Origin: Larix kaempferi
Lineage: Eukaryota; Streptophyta; Pinopsida; Pinales; Pinaceae
Assembly: GCA_027924585.1 (NCBI GenBank)
Contig: BSBM01002121.1
Location: 124,001-188,000, forward strand
Direction: 5' to 3'
Length of the DNA: 64,000 nucleotides
Shown here piece by piece: positions 15,365 through 27,783 of the stretch (positions within the stretch are counted from its first letter, which is position 1; every line of letters begins with the position of its first letter). The position numbers and the translations under genes are program-made. The notes under the pieces were generated by a model. That model searched no databases and was not told the origin of the DNA. It saw nothing but the letters and a program-made list of their open reading frames with translations.

Positions 15365-16380
15365 ATGCACATTCTACGTCATAACGACTTTCTAGAGTTT
15401 GCGCATGCATCCGGAAATAAGAAAAGCTTACTTCCACCGTTTTTTAAAATCACAGCTTCTAGAAGGTTTACAGTATTTCTTAAAAAACACGAGTTTTTAG
15501 AAAATGTGTTTTATTTCATAAATGGAATCAACAAACTATGCACATTCTACGTCATAACGAATTTCTATAGTTTGCGCATTCGTCTGGAAATAAGAAAAGC
15601 TTACTTGCCCCGTTTTTTAAAATCACAGCTTCTAGAAGGTTTACATGATTTCTTAAAAAACACGAGTTTTTAGAAAATGTGTTTTATTTCATAAATGGAA
15701 TCAACAAAGTATGCACATTCTACGTCATAACGACTTTCTATTGTTTGCACATGCGTTTGGAAATAAGAAAAGCTTACTTCCCCCGTTTTTTAAAATCACA
15801 GCTTCTAGAAGGTTTACGTTATTTCTTAAAAAACACGAGTTTTTAGAAAATGTCTTTTATTTCATAAATGGAATCAACAAAGTATGCACATTCTACGTCA
15901 TAATGAATTTCTATTGTTTGCGCATGCGTCCGCAAATAAGAAAAGCTTACTTCCCCCGTTTTTTAAAATCACAGCTTCTAGAATTTTTGCATGATTTCTT
16001 AAAAAACACGAGTTTTTAGAAAATGTGTTTTATTTCATAAATGGAATCAACAAAGTATGCACATTCTACGTCATAACGACTTTCTATTGTTTGCGCATGC
16101 GTCCGGAAATAAGAAAAGCTTACTTCCACCATTTTTTAAAATCATAGCTTCTAGAAGGTTTACATTATTTCGTAAAAAACACGAGTTTTTAGAAAATGTG
16201 TTTTATTTCATAAATAGAATCTACAAAGTATGCACATTCTACGTCATAAGGAATTTCTATAGTTTGCGCATGCGTCCGGAAATAAGAAAAGATTACTTCC
16301 ACCGTTTTTTAAAATCACAGCTTCTAGAAGGTTTATATGATTTCGTAAAAAACACGAGTTTTTAGAAAATGTGTTTTATT
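15365..16380. repeat. Dimeric (346-bp) higher-order repeat, three units
   Basis: Three successive units start at 15365, 15711 and 16057, each 346 bp (two monomers). They share features uncommon elsewhere: gtttacattatttc or a close variant in the first monomer and an ataacgaatttc or ataatgaatttc change in the second. Each unit holds a 102-codon open frame. That frame is an artefact of both monomers lacking an indel and is not treated as a gene. Confidence 0.65.
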
Positions 16381-16939
16381 TCATAAATGGAAGCTACAAA
16401 GTATGCACATTCTATGTCACAACGACTTTCTATCGTTTGCGCATGCGTCCGGAAATAAGAAAAGCTTACATCCCCCGTTTTTTAAAATCATAGCTTCTAG
16501 AAGGTTTACATGATTTCTTAAAAAACACGAGTTTTTAGAAAATGTGTTTTATTTCATAAATGGAATCAACAAAGTATGCACATTCTACGTCATAAGCACT
16601 TTCTATAGTTTGTGCATGCGTCCGGAAATAAGAAAAGCTTACTTCCCCCGTTTTTTAAAATCACAGCTTCTAGAAGGTTTAAATGATTTCTTAACAAACA
16701 AGAGTTTTTAGAAAATGTGTTTTATTTCATAAATGGAATCAACAAAGTATGCACATTCTACGTCATAAGGACTTTCTATAGTTTGCCGATGTGTCCGGAA
16801 ATAAGAAAAGCTTACTCCCCTCGTTTTTTAAAATCACAGCTTCTAGAAGGTTTACATGATTTATTAAAAAACACGAGTTTTTAGAAAATGTGTTTTATTT
16901 CATAAATGGAATCAACAAAGTATGCACATTCTACGTCAT

Positions 16940-19900
16940 AACGACTTTCTATTGTTTGTGCATGCGTTTGGAAATAAGAAAAGCTTACTTCCCCCGTTTT
17001 TTAAAATCACAACTTCTGGAAGGTTTACATGATTTCTTAAAAAACACGAGTTTTTAGAAAATGTGATTTATTTCATAAATGGAATCTACAAAGTATGCAC
17101 ATTCTACGTCATAACGACTTTCTATAGTTTGCGCATGCGTCCGGAAAGAAGAAAAGCTTACTTCCACCGTTTTTTAAAATCACAGCTTCTAGAAGGTTTA
17201 CATGATTTCTTAAAAATCACGAGTTTTTAGAAAATGTGTTTTATTTCATAAATGGAATCAACAAAGTATGCACATTCTACGTCATAACGACTTTCTATAG
17301 TTTGGGCATTCGTCCGGAAATAAGAAAAGCTTACTTCCACCGTTTTTTAAAATCACAGCTTCTGGAAGGTTTACATGATTTCGTAAAAAACACAAGTTTT
17401 TAGAAAATATGTTTTATTTCATAAATGGAATCAGCAAAGTATGCACATTCTACGTCATAACGACTTTCTATAGTTTGCGCATGCGTCCGGAAATAAGAAA
17501 AGATTACTTCCACCGTTTTTTAAAATCACAACTTCTAGAAGGTTTACATAATTTCGAAAAAAATACGAGTTTTTAGAAAATGTGTTTTATTTCATAAATG
17601 GAATCTACAAAGTATGCACATTCTACGTCACAACGAATTTCTATAGTTTGCGCATGCGTCCGGAAATAGGAAAAGCTTACTTCCCCCGTTTTTTAAAATC
17701 ACAGATTCTAGAAGGTTTACATGATTTCTTAAAAAACACGAGTTTTTAGAAAATGTGTTTCATTTCATAAATGGAATCAACAAAGTATGCACATTCTACG
17801 TCATAACGAATTTCTATAGTTTGCGCATTCGTCTGGAAATAAGAAAAGCTTACTTCCACCATTTTTTAAAATCACACCTTCTAGAAGGTTTCAATGATTT
17901 CGTAAAAAACACGAGTTTTCAGAAAATGTGTTTTATTTCATAAATGGAATCTACAAAGTATGCACATTCTATGTCATAATGACTTTCTATACTTTGCGCA
18001 TGCGTCCGGAAATAAGAAAAGCTTACTTCCCCCATTTTTTAAAATCACAGCTTCTAGAAGGTTTACATGATTTCTTAAAAAACAAGAGTTTTTAGAAAAT
18101 GTGTTTTATTTCATAAATGGAATCAACAAAGTATGCACATTCTACGTCATTACGACTTCCTATAGTTTGCGCATGCGTTCGGAAATAAGAAAAGCTTAAT
18201 TCCCCCGTTTTTTAAAATCACAGCTTCTAGAAGGTTTACATGATTTCTTAAAAAACACGAGTTTTTAGAAAATATGTTTTATTTCATAAATGGAATCAAC
18301 AAAGTATGCACATTCTACGTCATAACGACTTTCTATTGTTTGCGCATGCGTTTGGTAATAAGAAAAGCTTACTTCCCCCATTTTTTAAAATCACAGCTTC
18401 TGGAAGGTTTACATTATTTCTTAAAAAACACGAGTTTTTAGAAAATGTGATTTATTTCATAAATGGAATCTACAGAGTATGCACATTCTACGTCATAAAG
18501 ACTTTCTATAGTTTGTGCATGCGTCCGGAAATAAGAAAAGCTTACTTCCACCGTTTTTTAAAATCACAGCTTCTAGAAGGTTTACATGATTTCTTAAAAA
18601 TCACGAGTTTTTAGAAAATGTGTTTTATTTCATAAATGGAATCAACAAAGTATGCACATTCTACGTCATAACGACTTTCTATAGTTTGGGCCTTCGTCCG
18701 GAAATAAGAAAAGCTTACTTCCACCGTTTTTTAAAATCACAGCTTCTGGAAGGTTTACATGAATTCGTAAAAAACACGAGTTTTTAGAAAATATGTTTTA
18801 TTTCATAAATGGAATCAACAAAGTATGCACATTCTACGTCATAACGACTTTCTATAGTTTGCGCATGCGTCCGGAAATAAGAAAAGATTACTTCCACCGT
18901 TTTTTAAAATCACAGCTTCTAGAAGGCTTACATAATTTCGTAAAAAATACGAGTTTTTAGAAAATGTGTTTTATTTCATAAATGGAATCTACAAAGTATG
19001 CACATTCTACGTCACAATGAATTTCTATAGTATGCGCATGCGTCCCGAAATAGGAAAAGCTTACTTCCCCCGTTTTTTAAAATCACAGATTCTAAAAGGT
19101 TTACATGATTTCTTAAAAAACACGAGTTTTTAGAAAATGTGCTTCATTTCATAAATGGAATCAACAAAGTATGCACATTCTACATCATAACGAATTTCTA
19201 TAGTTTGCGCATTCGTCTGGAAATAAGAAAAGCTTACTTCCACGATTTTTTAAAATCACAGCTTCTAGAAGGTTTCAATGATTTCGTAAAAAACACGAGT
19301 TTTTAGAAAATGTGTTTTATTTCATAAATGGAATCTACAAAGTATGCACATTCTATGTCATAATGACTTTCTATACTTTGCGCATGCGTCGGGAAATAAG
19401 AAAAGCTTACTTCCCCCATTTTTTAAAATCACAGCTTCTAGAAGGTTTACATGATTTCTTAAAAAACAAGAGTTTTTAGAAAATGTGTTTTATTTCATAA
19501 ATGGAATCAACAAAGTATGCACATTCTACGTCATTACGACTTCCTATAGTTTGCGCATGCGTTTGGAAATAAGAAAAGCTTACTTCCCCCGTTTTTTAAA
19601 ATCACAGCTTCTAGAAGGTTTACATGATTTCTTAAAAAACACGAGTTTTTAGAAAATATGTTTTATTTCATAAATGGAATCAACAAAGTATGCACATTCT
19701 ACGTCATAACCACTTTCTATTGTTTGCGCATGTGTTTGGTAATAAGAAAAACTTACTTCCCCCGTTTTTTAAAATCACAGCTTCTGGAAGGTTTACATGA
19801 TTTCTTAAAAAACACGAGTTTTTAGAAAATGTGATTTATTTCATAAATGGAATCTACAGAGTATGCACATTCTACGTCATAACGACTTTCTATAGTTTGT

Positions 19901-19950
19901 GCATGCGTCCGGAAATAAGAAAAGCTTACTTCCACCGTTTTTTAAAATCA
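16940..19950. repeat. 8-monomer higher-order repeat (1,384 bp)
   Basis: The rare atgtgatttatttc variant lies at 17064, 18448 and 19832, exactly 1,384 bp (8 x 173) apart each time. Each is preceded at a fixed distance by a ctattgtttg...gtttgg variant (near 16947, 18332 and 19718). In between, gtgtttcatttc or gtgcttcatttc followed by ggtttcaatg recurs with the same spacing (near 17757/19141). There are two full units and part of a third. Confidence 0.8.
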
Positions 19951-20929
19951 CAGCTTCTAGAAGGTTTACACGATTTCTTAAAAAACACGAGTTTTTAGAA
20001 AATGCGTTTTATTTCATAAATGGAATCAACAAAGTATGCACATTCTACGTCATAACGACATTCTATAGTTTGCGTATGCGTCTGGAAATAAGAAAAGCTT
20101 ACTTCCACCGTTTTTTAAAATCACAGCTTCTAGAAGGTTTACATAATTTCGTAAAAAACACGAGGTTTTAGAAAATGTGTTTTATTTCATCAATGGAATC
20201 AACAAAGTATGCACATTCTACGTCATAACGAATTTCTATAGTTTGCGCATTCCTCCGGAAATAAGAAAAGCTCACTTCCACCATTTTTTAAAATCACAGC
20301 TTCTAGAAGGTTTACATGATTTCGTAAAAAACATGAGTTTTTAGAAAATGTGTTTTATTTCATAAATGGAATCTACAAAGTATGCACATTCTACGTCAGA
20401 ATGACTTTCTATAGTTTGCGCATGCGTCCGGAAATAAGAAAAGCTTACTCCCCCCGTTTTTTAAAATCACAGCTTCTAGAAGGTTTACATGATTTCTTAA
20501 AAAACACGAGTTTTTAGAAAATGTGTTTTATTTCATAAATGGAAACAACAAAGTATGCACATTCTACGTCATAACGACTTTCAATAGTTTGCGCATGCGT
20601 CCGGAAATAAGAAAAGCTTATTTCCACCGTTTTTTAAAATCACATCTTCTAGAAGGTTTACATGATTTCTTAAAAAACACGAGTTTTTAGAAAATGTGTT
20701 TTATTTCGTAAACGGAATCTACAAAGTATGCACATTCTAAGTCATAACGACTTTCTATAGTTTGCGCATGCGTCCGGAAATAAGAAAAGCTTACTTGCAC
20801 CGTTTTTTAAAATCACAACTTCTAGAAGGTTTACATGATTTCTTAAAAAACACGAGTTTTTAGAAAATGTGTTTTATTTCATAAATGGAATCAACAAAGT
20901 ATGCACATTCTACGTCATAACGACTTTCT

Positions 20930-21070
20930 ATAGTTTGCGCATGCGTCCGCAAATAAGAAAAGCTTACTTCCACCGTTTTTCAAAATCACCGCTTCCTGAA
21001 GGTTTACATGATTTTTATTTCATAAATGGAATCAACAAAGTATGCACATTCTACGTCATAACGACTTTCT
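20930..21070. repeat. Truncated 141-bp satellite monomer, copy 1
   Basis: The interval between successive anchors (20930 and 21071) is 141 bp instead of 173. A 32-bp internal deletion joins catgattt directly to ttatttcat near 21011-21018 and removes the ttcttaaaaaacacgag...gtgt part. Neighbouring monomers are full length. The following monomer carries a ctattgtttg variant in all three copies. Confidence 0.9.
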
Positions 21071-24000
21071 ATTGTTTGCGCATTCGTCGGGAAATAAGAA
21101 AAGCTTACTTCCACCGTTTTTTAAAATCACAGCTTCTGGAAGGTTTAGATGATTTCGTAAAAAACACGAGTTTTTAGAAAATGTGTTTTATTTCATAAAT
21201 GGAATCTACAAAGTATGCACATTCTACATCATAATGACTTTCTATAGTTTGCGCATGCGTCCGGAAATAAGAAAAGCTTACTTCCCCTGTTTTTTAAAAT
21301 CACAGCTTCTAGAAGGTTTCCATGATTTCTTAAAAAACAGGAGTTTTTAGAAAATGTGTTTTATTTCATAAATGGAATCAACAAAGTCTGCACATTCTAC
21401 GTCATAACGACTTTCTATAGTTTGCGCACGCGTCCGAAAATAAGAAAAACTTACTTCCACCGTTTTTTAAAATCACCGCTTCTAGAAGGTTTACATGATT
21501 TCTTAAAAAACACGATTTTTTAGAAAATGTGTTTTATTTCATAAATGGAATCAACAAAGTATGCACATTCTACGTCATAACGACTTTCTATAGTTTGCGC
21601 ATTCGTCCGGAAATAAGAAAAGCTCACTTCCACCGTTTTTTAAAATCACATCTTCTAGAAGGTTTACATGATTTCGTAAAAAACACGAGTTTTTAGAAAA
21701 TGTGTTTTATTTCATAAATGGAATCTACAAAGTATGCACATTCTACGTCATAACGACTTTCTATCGTTTGCGCATGCGTCGGGAAATAAGAAAAGCTTAC
21801 TTCCCCCGTTTTTTAAAATCACAGCTTCTAGAAGGTTTAATGATTTCTTAAAAAACACGAGTTTTTAGAAAATGTGTTTTATTTCATAAATGGAATCAAC
21901 AAAGTATGCACATTCTACGTCATAACGACTTTCTATAGTTTGCGCACGCGTCCGGAAATAAGAAAAGCTTACTTCCCCCATTTTTTAAAATCACAACTTC
22001 TAGAAGGTTTACATGATTTCTTAAAAAACACGAGTTTTTAGAAAACGTGTTTTATTTCATAAATGGAATCAACAAATTATGCACATTCTACGTCATAACG
22101 ACTTTCTATAGTTTGCGCATGCGTCCGGAAATAAGAAAAGCTAACTTCCACCGTTTTTTTAAATCACAGCTTCTAGAAGGTTTACATGATTTCGTAAAAA
22201 ACACGAGTATTTAGAAAATGTGTTTTATTTCATAAATGGAATCTACAAAGTATGCACATTCTACGTCATAACGACTTTCTATAGTTTGCGCATGCGTCCG
22301 GAAATAAGAAAAGCTTACTTCCACTGTTTTTTAAAATCACAGCTTCTATAAGGTTTACATGATTTCTTAAAAAACACGAGTTTTTAGAAAATGTGTTTTA
22401 TTTCATAAATGGAATGTACAAAGTATGCACATTCTACGTCATAACGACTTTCTATAGTTTGCGCACGCGTCCGGAAATAAGAAAAGCTTACTTCCCCCGT
22501 TTTTTAAAATCACAGCTTCTAGAAGGTTTACATGATTTATTAAAAAACACGAGATTTTAGAAAATGTGTTTTATTTAATAAATGGAATCAACAAAGTATG
22601 CACATTCTACGTCATAACGACTTTCTATAGTTTGGGCATGCGTCTAGAAATAAGAAAAGCTTACTTCCACCGTTTTTTAAAATCACAGCTTCTAGAAGGT
22701 TTAAATGATTTCGTAAAAAACACGAGTTTTTGGAAAATGTGTTTTATTTAATTAATGGAATCTACAAAGTATGCACATTCTACGTCATAACGACTTTCTA
22801 TAGTTTGCGCATGCGTCTGGAAATCAGAAAAGCTTACTTCCACCGTTTTTTAAAAACACAGCTTGTAGAAGGTTTACATAATTTCGTAAAAAACACGAGT
22901 TTTTAGAAAATGTGTTTTATTTCATCAACGGAATCAACAAAGTATGCACATTCTACGTCATAACGACTTTCTATAGTTTGCGCATTCGTCCGGAAATAAG
23001 AAAAGCTTACTTCCACCATTTTTTAAAATCACAGCTTCTAGAAGGTTTACATGATTTCGTAAAAAACACGAGTTTTAAGAAAATGTGTTTTATTTCATAA
23101 ATGGAATCTACAAAGTATGAACATTCTACATCATAACGACTTTCTATAGTTTGCGCATCCATCCGGAAATAAGAAATGCTTACTTCCCCCGTTTTTTAAA
23201 ATCACAGCTTCTAGAAGGTTTACATGATTTCGTAAAAGACACGAGTTTTTAGAAAATGTGTTTTATTTCATAAATGGAATCTACAAAGTATGCACATTCT
23301 ACGTCATAACGACTTTCTATAGTTTCCGCATGCGTCCGGAAAGAAGAAAAGCTTACTTCCCCCGTTTTTTAAAATCACAGCTTCTAGAAGGTTTACATGA
23401 TTTCATAAAAAACACGAGTTTTTAGAAAATGTGTTTTATTTCATAAATGGAATCAACAAAGTATGCACATTCTACGTCATAACGAATTTCTATAGTTTGC
23501 GCATGCGCTTGGAAATAAGAAAATCTTACTTCCCCCGTTTTTTAAAATCACAGTTCTAGAAGGTTTACATGATTTCTTAAAAAACACGAGTTTTTAGAAA
23601 ATGTGTTTTATTTCATAAAGAGAATCAACAAAGTATGCACATTCTACGTCATAATGACTTTCTATAGTTTGCGCATGCGTCCGGAAATAAGAAATGCTTA
23701 CTTCCACCGTTTTTTAAAATCACAGCTTCTAGAAGGTTTACATGATTTCGTAAAAAACACGAGTTTTTGGAAAATGTGTTTTATTTCATCAATGGAATCT
23801 ACAAAGTATGCACATTCTAGGTCATAATGAATTTCTATAGTTTGCGCATGCGTCCGGAAATAAGAAAAGCTTACTTCCCCCGTTTTTTAAAAACACAGCT
23901 TCTAGAAGGTTTACATGATTTCTTAAAAAACACGAGTTTTTAGAAAAAGTGTTTTATTTCATAAATGGAATCAACAAAGTATGCACATTCTACGTCATAA

Positions 24001-27000
24001 CGACTTTCTATAGTTTGCGCATGCGTCCGGAAATAAGAAAAGCTTACTTCCACCGTTTTTTAAAATCACCGCTTCTAGAAGGTTTACATGATTTCTTAAA
24101 AAACAGGAGTTTTTAGAAAATGTGTTTTATTTCATAAATGGAATCAACAAAATATGCACATTTTACGTCATAACGACTTTCTATAGTTTGCGCATTCTTC
24201 CGGAAATAACAAAAGCTCACTTCCACCGTTTTTTAAAATCACAACTTCTAGAAGGTTTACATGATTTCGTAAAAAACACGAGTTTTTAGAAAATGTGTTT
24301 TATTTCATAAATGGAATCTACAAAGTATGCACATTCTACGTCATAACGACTTTCTATAGTTTGCGCATGCGTCCGGAAATAAGAAAAGCTTACTTCCCCC
24401 GTTTTTTAAAATCACAGCTTCTAGAAGGTTTACATGATTTCTTAAAAAACACGAGTATTTAGAAAATGTGTTGTATTTCATAAATGGAATCTACAAAGTA
24501 TGCACATTCTACGTCATAACGACCTTCTATAGTTTGCGCATGCGTCCGGAAATAAGAAAAGCTTACTTTCCCCTTTTTTCAAAATCACAGCTTCTGGAAG
24601 GTTTACATGATTTCTTAAAAAACAAGAGTTTTTAGAAAATGTGTTTTATTTCATAAATGGAATCAACAAATTATGCACATTCTACATCATAACGACTTTC
24701 TATAATTTGCGCATGCATCCAGAAATAAGAAAAGCTTACTTCCCCCGTTTTTTAAAATCACAGCTTGTAGGAGGTTTACATGATTTATTAAAAGACACGA
24801 GTTTTTAGAAAATGCGTTTTCTTTCATAAATGGAATCTACAAATTATGCACATTCTACATCATAACGACTTTCTATAGTTTGCGCATGCGTCCGAAAATA
24901 AGAAAAGCTTACATCCCCCGTTTTTTAAAATCACAGCTTCTAGAAGGTTTACATGATTTCGTAAAAAACACGAGTTTTTAGAAAATGTGTTTTATTTCAT
25001 AAATGGAATCAACAAAGTATGCACATTCTACATCATAACGACTTTCTATAGTTTGCGCATGCGTTTGGAATAAAGAAAAGCTTACTTCCCGCGTTTTTTA
25101 AAATCACAGCTTCTAGAAGGTTTACATGATTTCTTAAAAAATACGAGTTTTTAGAAAATGTGTTTTATTTCATAAATAGAATCAACAAAGTATGCACATT
25201 CTATGTCATAACGACTTTCTATAGTTTGCGCATGCGTCCGGAAATAAGAAAAGCTTACTTCCACCGTTTTTTAAAATCACAGCTTCTAGAAGGTTTACAT
25301 GATTTCGTAAAAAACATGAGTTTTTAGAAAATGTGTTTTATTTCATTAATGGAATCTACAAAGTATGCAAATTCTACGTCATAACGACTTTCTATAGTTT
25401 ACGCATGCGTCTGGAAATAAGAAAAGCTTACTTCCACCGTTTTTTAAAATCACGGCTTGTAGAAGGTTTACATAATTTCGTAAAAAAACACGAGTTTTTA
25501 GAAAATGTGTTTTATTTCATCAACGGAATCAACAAAGTATGCACATTCTACGTCATAACGACTTTGTATAGTTTGCGCATGCGTCCGGAAATAAGAAAAG
25601 CTTACTTCCCCCGTTTTTTAAAAACACAGCTTCTAGAAGGTTTACATGATTTCTTAAAAAACACGAGTTTTTAGAAAAAGTGTTTTATTTCATAAATGGA
25701 ATCAACAAAGTATGCAAATTCTACGTCATAACGACTTTCTATAGTTTGCGCATGCGTCCGGAAATAAGAAAAGCTTACTTCCACCGTTTTTTAAAATCAC
25801 AGCTTGTAGAAGGTTTACATGATTTCGTAAAAAACATGAGTTTTTAGAAAATGTGTTTTATTTCATCAATGGAATCAACAAAGTATGCACATTCTAACTC
25901 ATAACGACTTTCTATAGTTTGCGCATTCATCCGGAAATAAGAAAAGCTTACTTCCACCATTTTTTAAAATCACAGCTTCTAGAAGGTTAAATGATTTCGT
26001 AAAAAACACGAGTTTTTAGAAAATGTGTTTTATTTCATAAATGGAATCTACAAAGTATGCACATTCTACGTCATAACGACTTTCTATAGTTTGCGCATGC
26101 ATCCGGAAATAAGAAAAGCTTACTTCCCCAGTTTTTTAAAATCACAGCTTCTAGTAGGTTTACATGATTTCATAAAAAACACAAGTTTTTAGAAAATGTG
26201 TTTTATTTCATAAATGGAATCAACAAAGTATGCACATTCTACGTCATAACGACTTTCTATAGTTTGCGCATGCGCTTTGAAATAAGAAAAGCTTACTTCC
26301 CCCGTTTTTTAAAATCACAGCTTCTAGAAGGTTTACATGATTTCTTAAAAAACATGAGTTTTTAGAAAATGTGTTTTAATTCATAAACAGAATCAACAAA
26401 GTATGCACATTCTACGTCATAACGACTTTCTATAGTTTGCGCATGCGTCCGGAAATAAGAAAAGCTTACTTCCACCGGTTTTTAAAATCACAGCTTCTAG
26501 AATGTTTACATGATTTCGTAAAAAACACGAGTTTTTAGAAAATGTGTTTTATTTCATAAATGGAATCTACAAAGTATGCACATTCTAGGTCATAACGACT
26601 TTCTATAGTTTTTGCATGCGTCCGGAAATAAGAAAAGCTTACTTCCACCGTTTTTTAAAATCACAGCTTCTAGAAGATTTACATGATTTCGTAAAAAACA
26701 CGAGTTTTTAGAAAATGTGTTTTATTTCATAAATGGAATCAACAAAGTATGCACATTCTACGTCATAATGACATTCTATAGTTTGCGTATGCGTCTGGAA
26801 ATAAGAAAAGCTTACTTCCACCGTTTTTTAAAATCACGGCTTCTAGAAGGTTTACATAATTTCGTAAAAAACACGAGTTTTTAGAAAATGTGTTTTATTT
26901 CATCAATGGAATCAACAAAGTATGCACATTCTACGTCATAACGAATTTCTATAGTTCGCGCATTCCTCCGGAAATAAGAAAAGCTCACTTCCACCGTTTT

Positions 27001-27642
27001 TTAAAATCACAGCTTCTAGAAGGTTTACATGATTTCGTAAAAAACATGAGTTTTTAGAAAATGTGTTTTATTTCATAAATGGAATCTACAAAGTATGCAC
27101 ATTCTACGTCAGAATGACTTTCTATAGTTTGCGCATGCGTCCGGACATAAGAAAACGTTACTCCCCCCATTTTTTAAAATCACAGCTTCTAGAAGTTTTA
27201 CATGATTTCTTAAAAAACATGAGTTTTTAGAAAATGTGTTTTATTTCATAAATGGAAACAACAAAGTATGCACATTCTACGTCATAACGACTTTCTATAG
27301 TTTGCGCATGCATCCGGAAATAAGAAAAGCTTATTTCCACCGTTTTTTAAAATCACAGCTTCTAGAAGGTTTACATGATTTCTTAAAAAACACGAGTTTC
27401 TAGAAAATGTCTTTTATTTCGTAAATGGAATCTACAAAGTATGCACATTCTAAGTCATAACGACTTTCTATAGTTTGCGCATGCGTCTGGAAATAAGAAA
27501 AGCTTACTTGCACCGTTTTTTTAAATCACAACTTCTAGAAGGTTTACATGATTTCTTAAAAAACACGAGTTTTTAGAACATGTGTTTTATTTCATAAATG
27601 AAATCAACAAAGTATGCACATTCTACGTCATAACGACTTTCT

Positions 27643-27783
27643 ATAGTTTGCGCGTGCGTCCGCAAATAAGAAAAGCTTACTTCCACCGTTTTTCAAAATC
27701 ACCGCTTCCTAAAGGTTTACATGATTTTTATTTCATAAATGGAATCAACAAAGTATGCACATTCTACGTCATAACGACTTTCT
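27643..27783. repeat. Truncated 141-bp satellite monomer, copy 2
   Basis: Anchors at 27643 and 27784 are 141 bp apart, with the same deletion junction (catgatttttatttcat) as copy 1. It lies 6,713 bp after copy 1, which equals 39 monomers once the 32-bp deletion and two single-base indels are counted. Confidence 0.9.
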
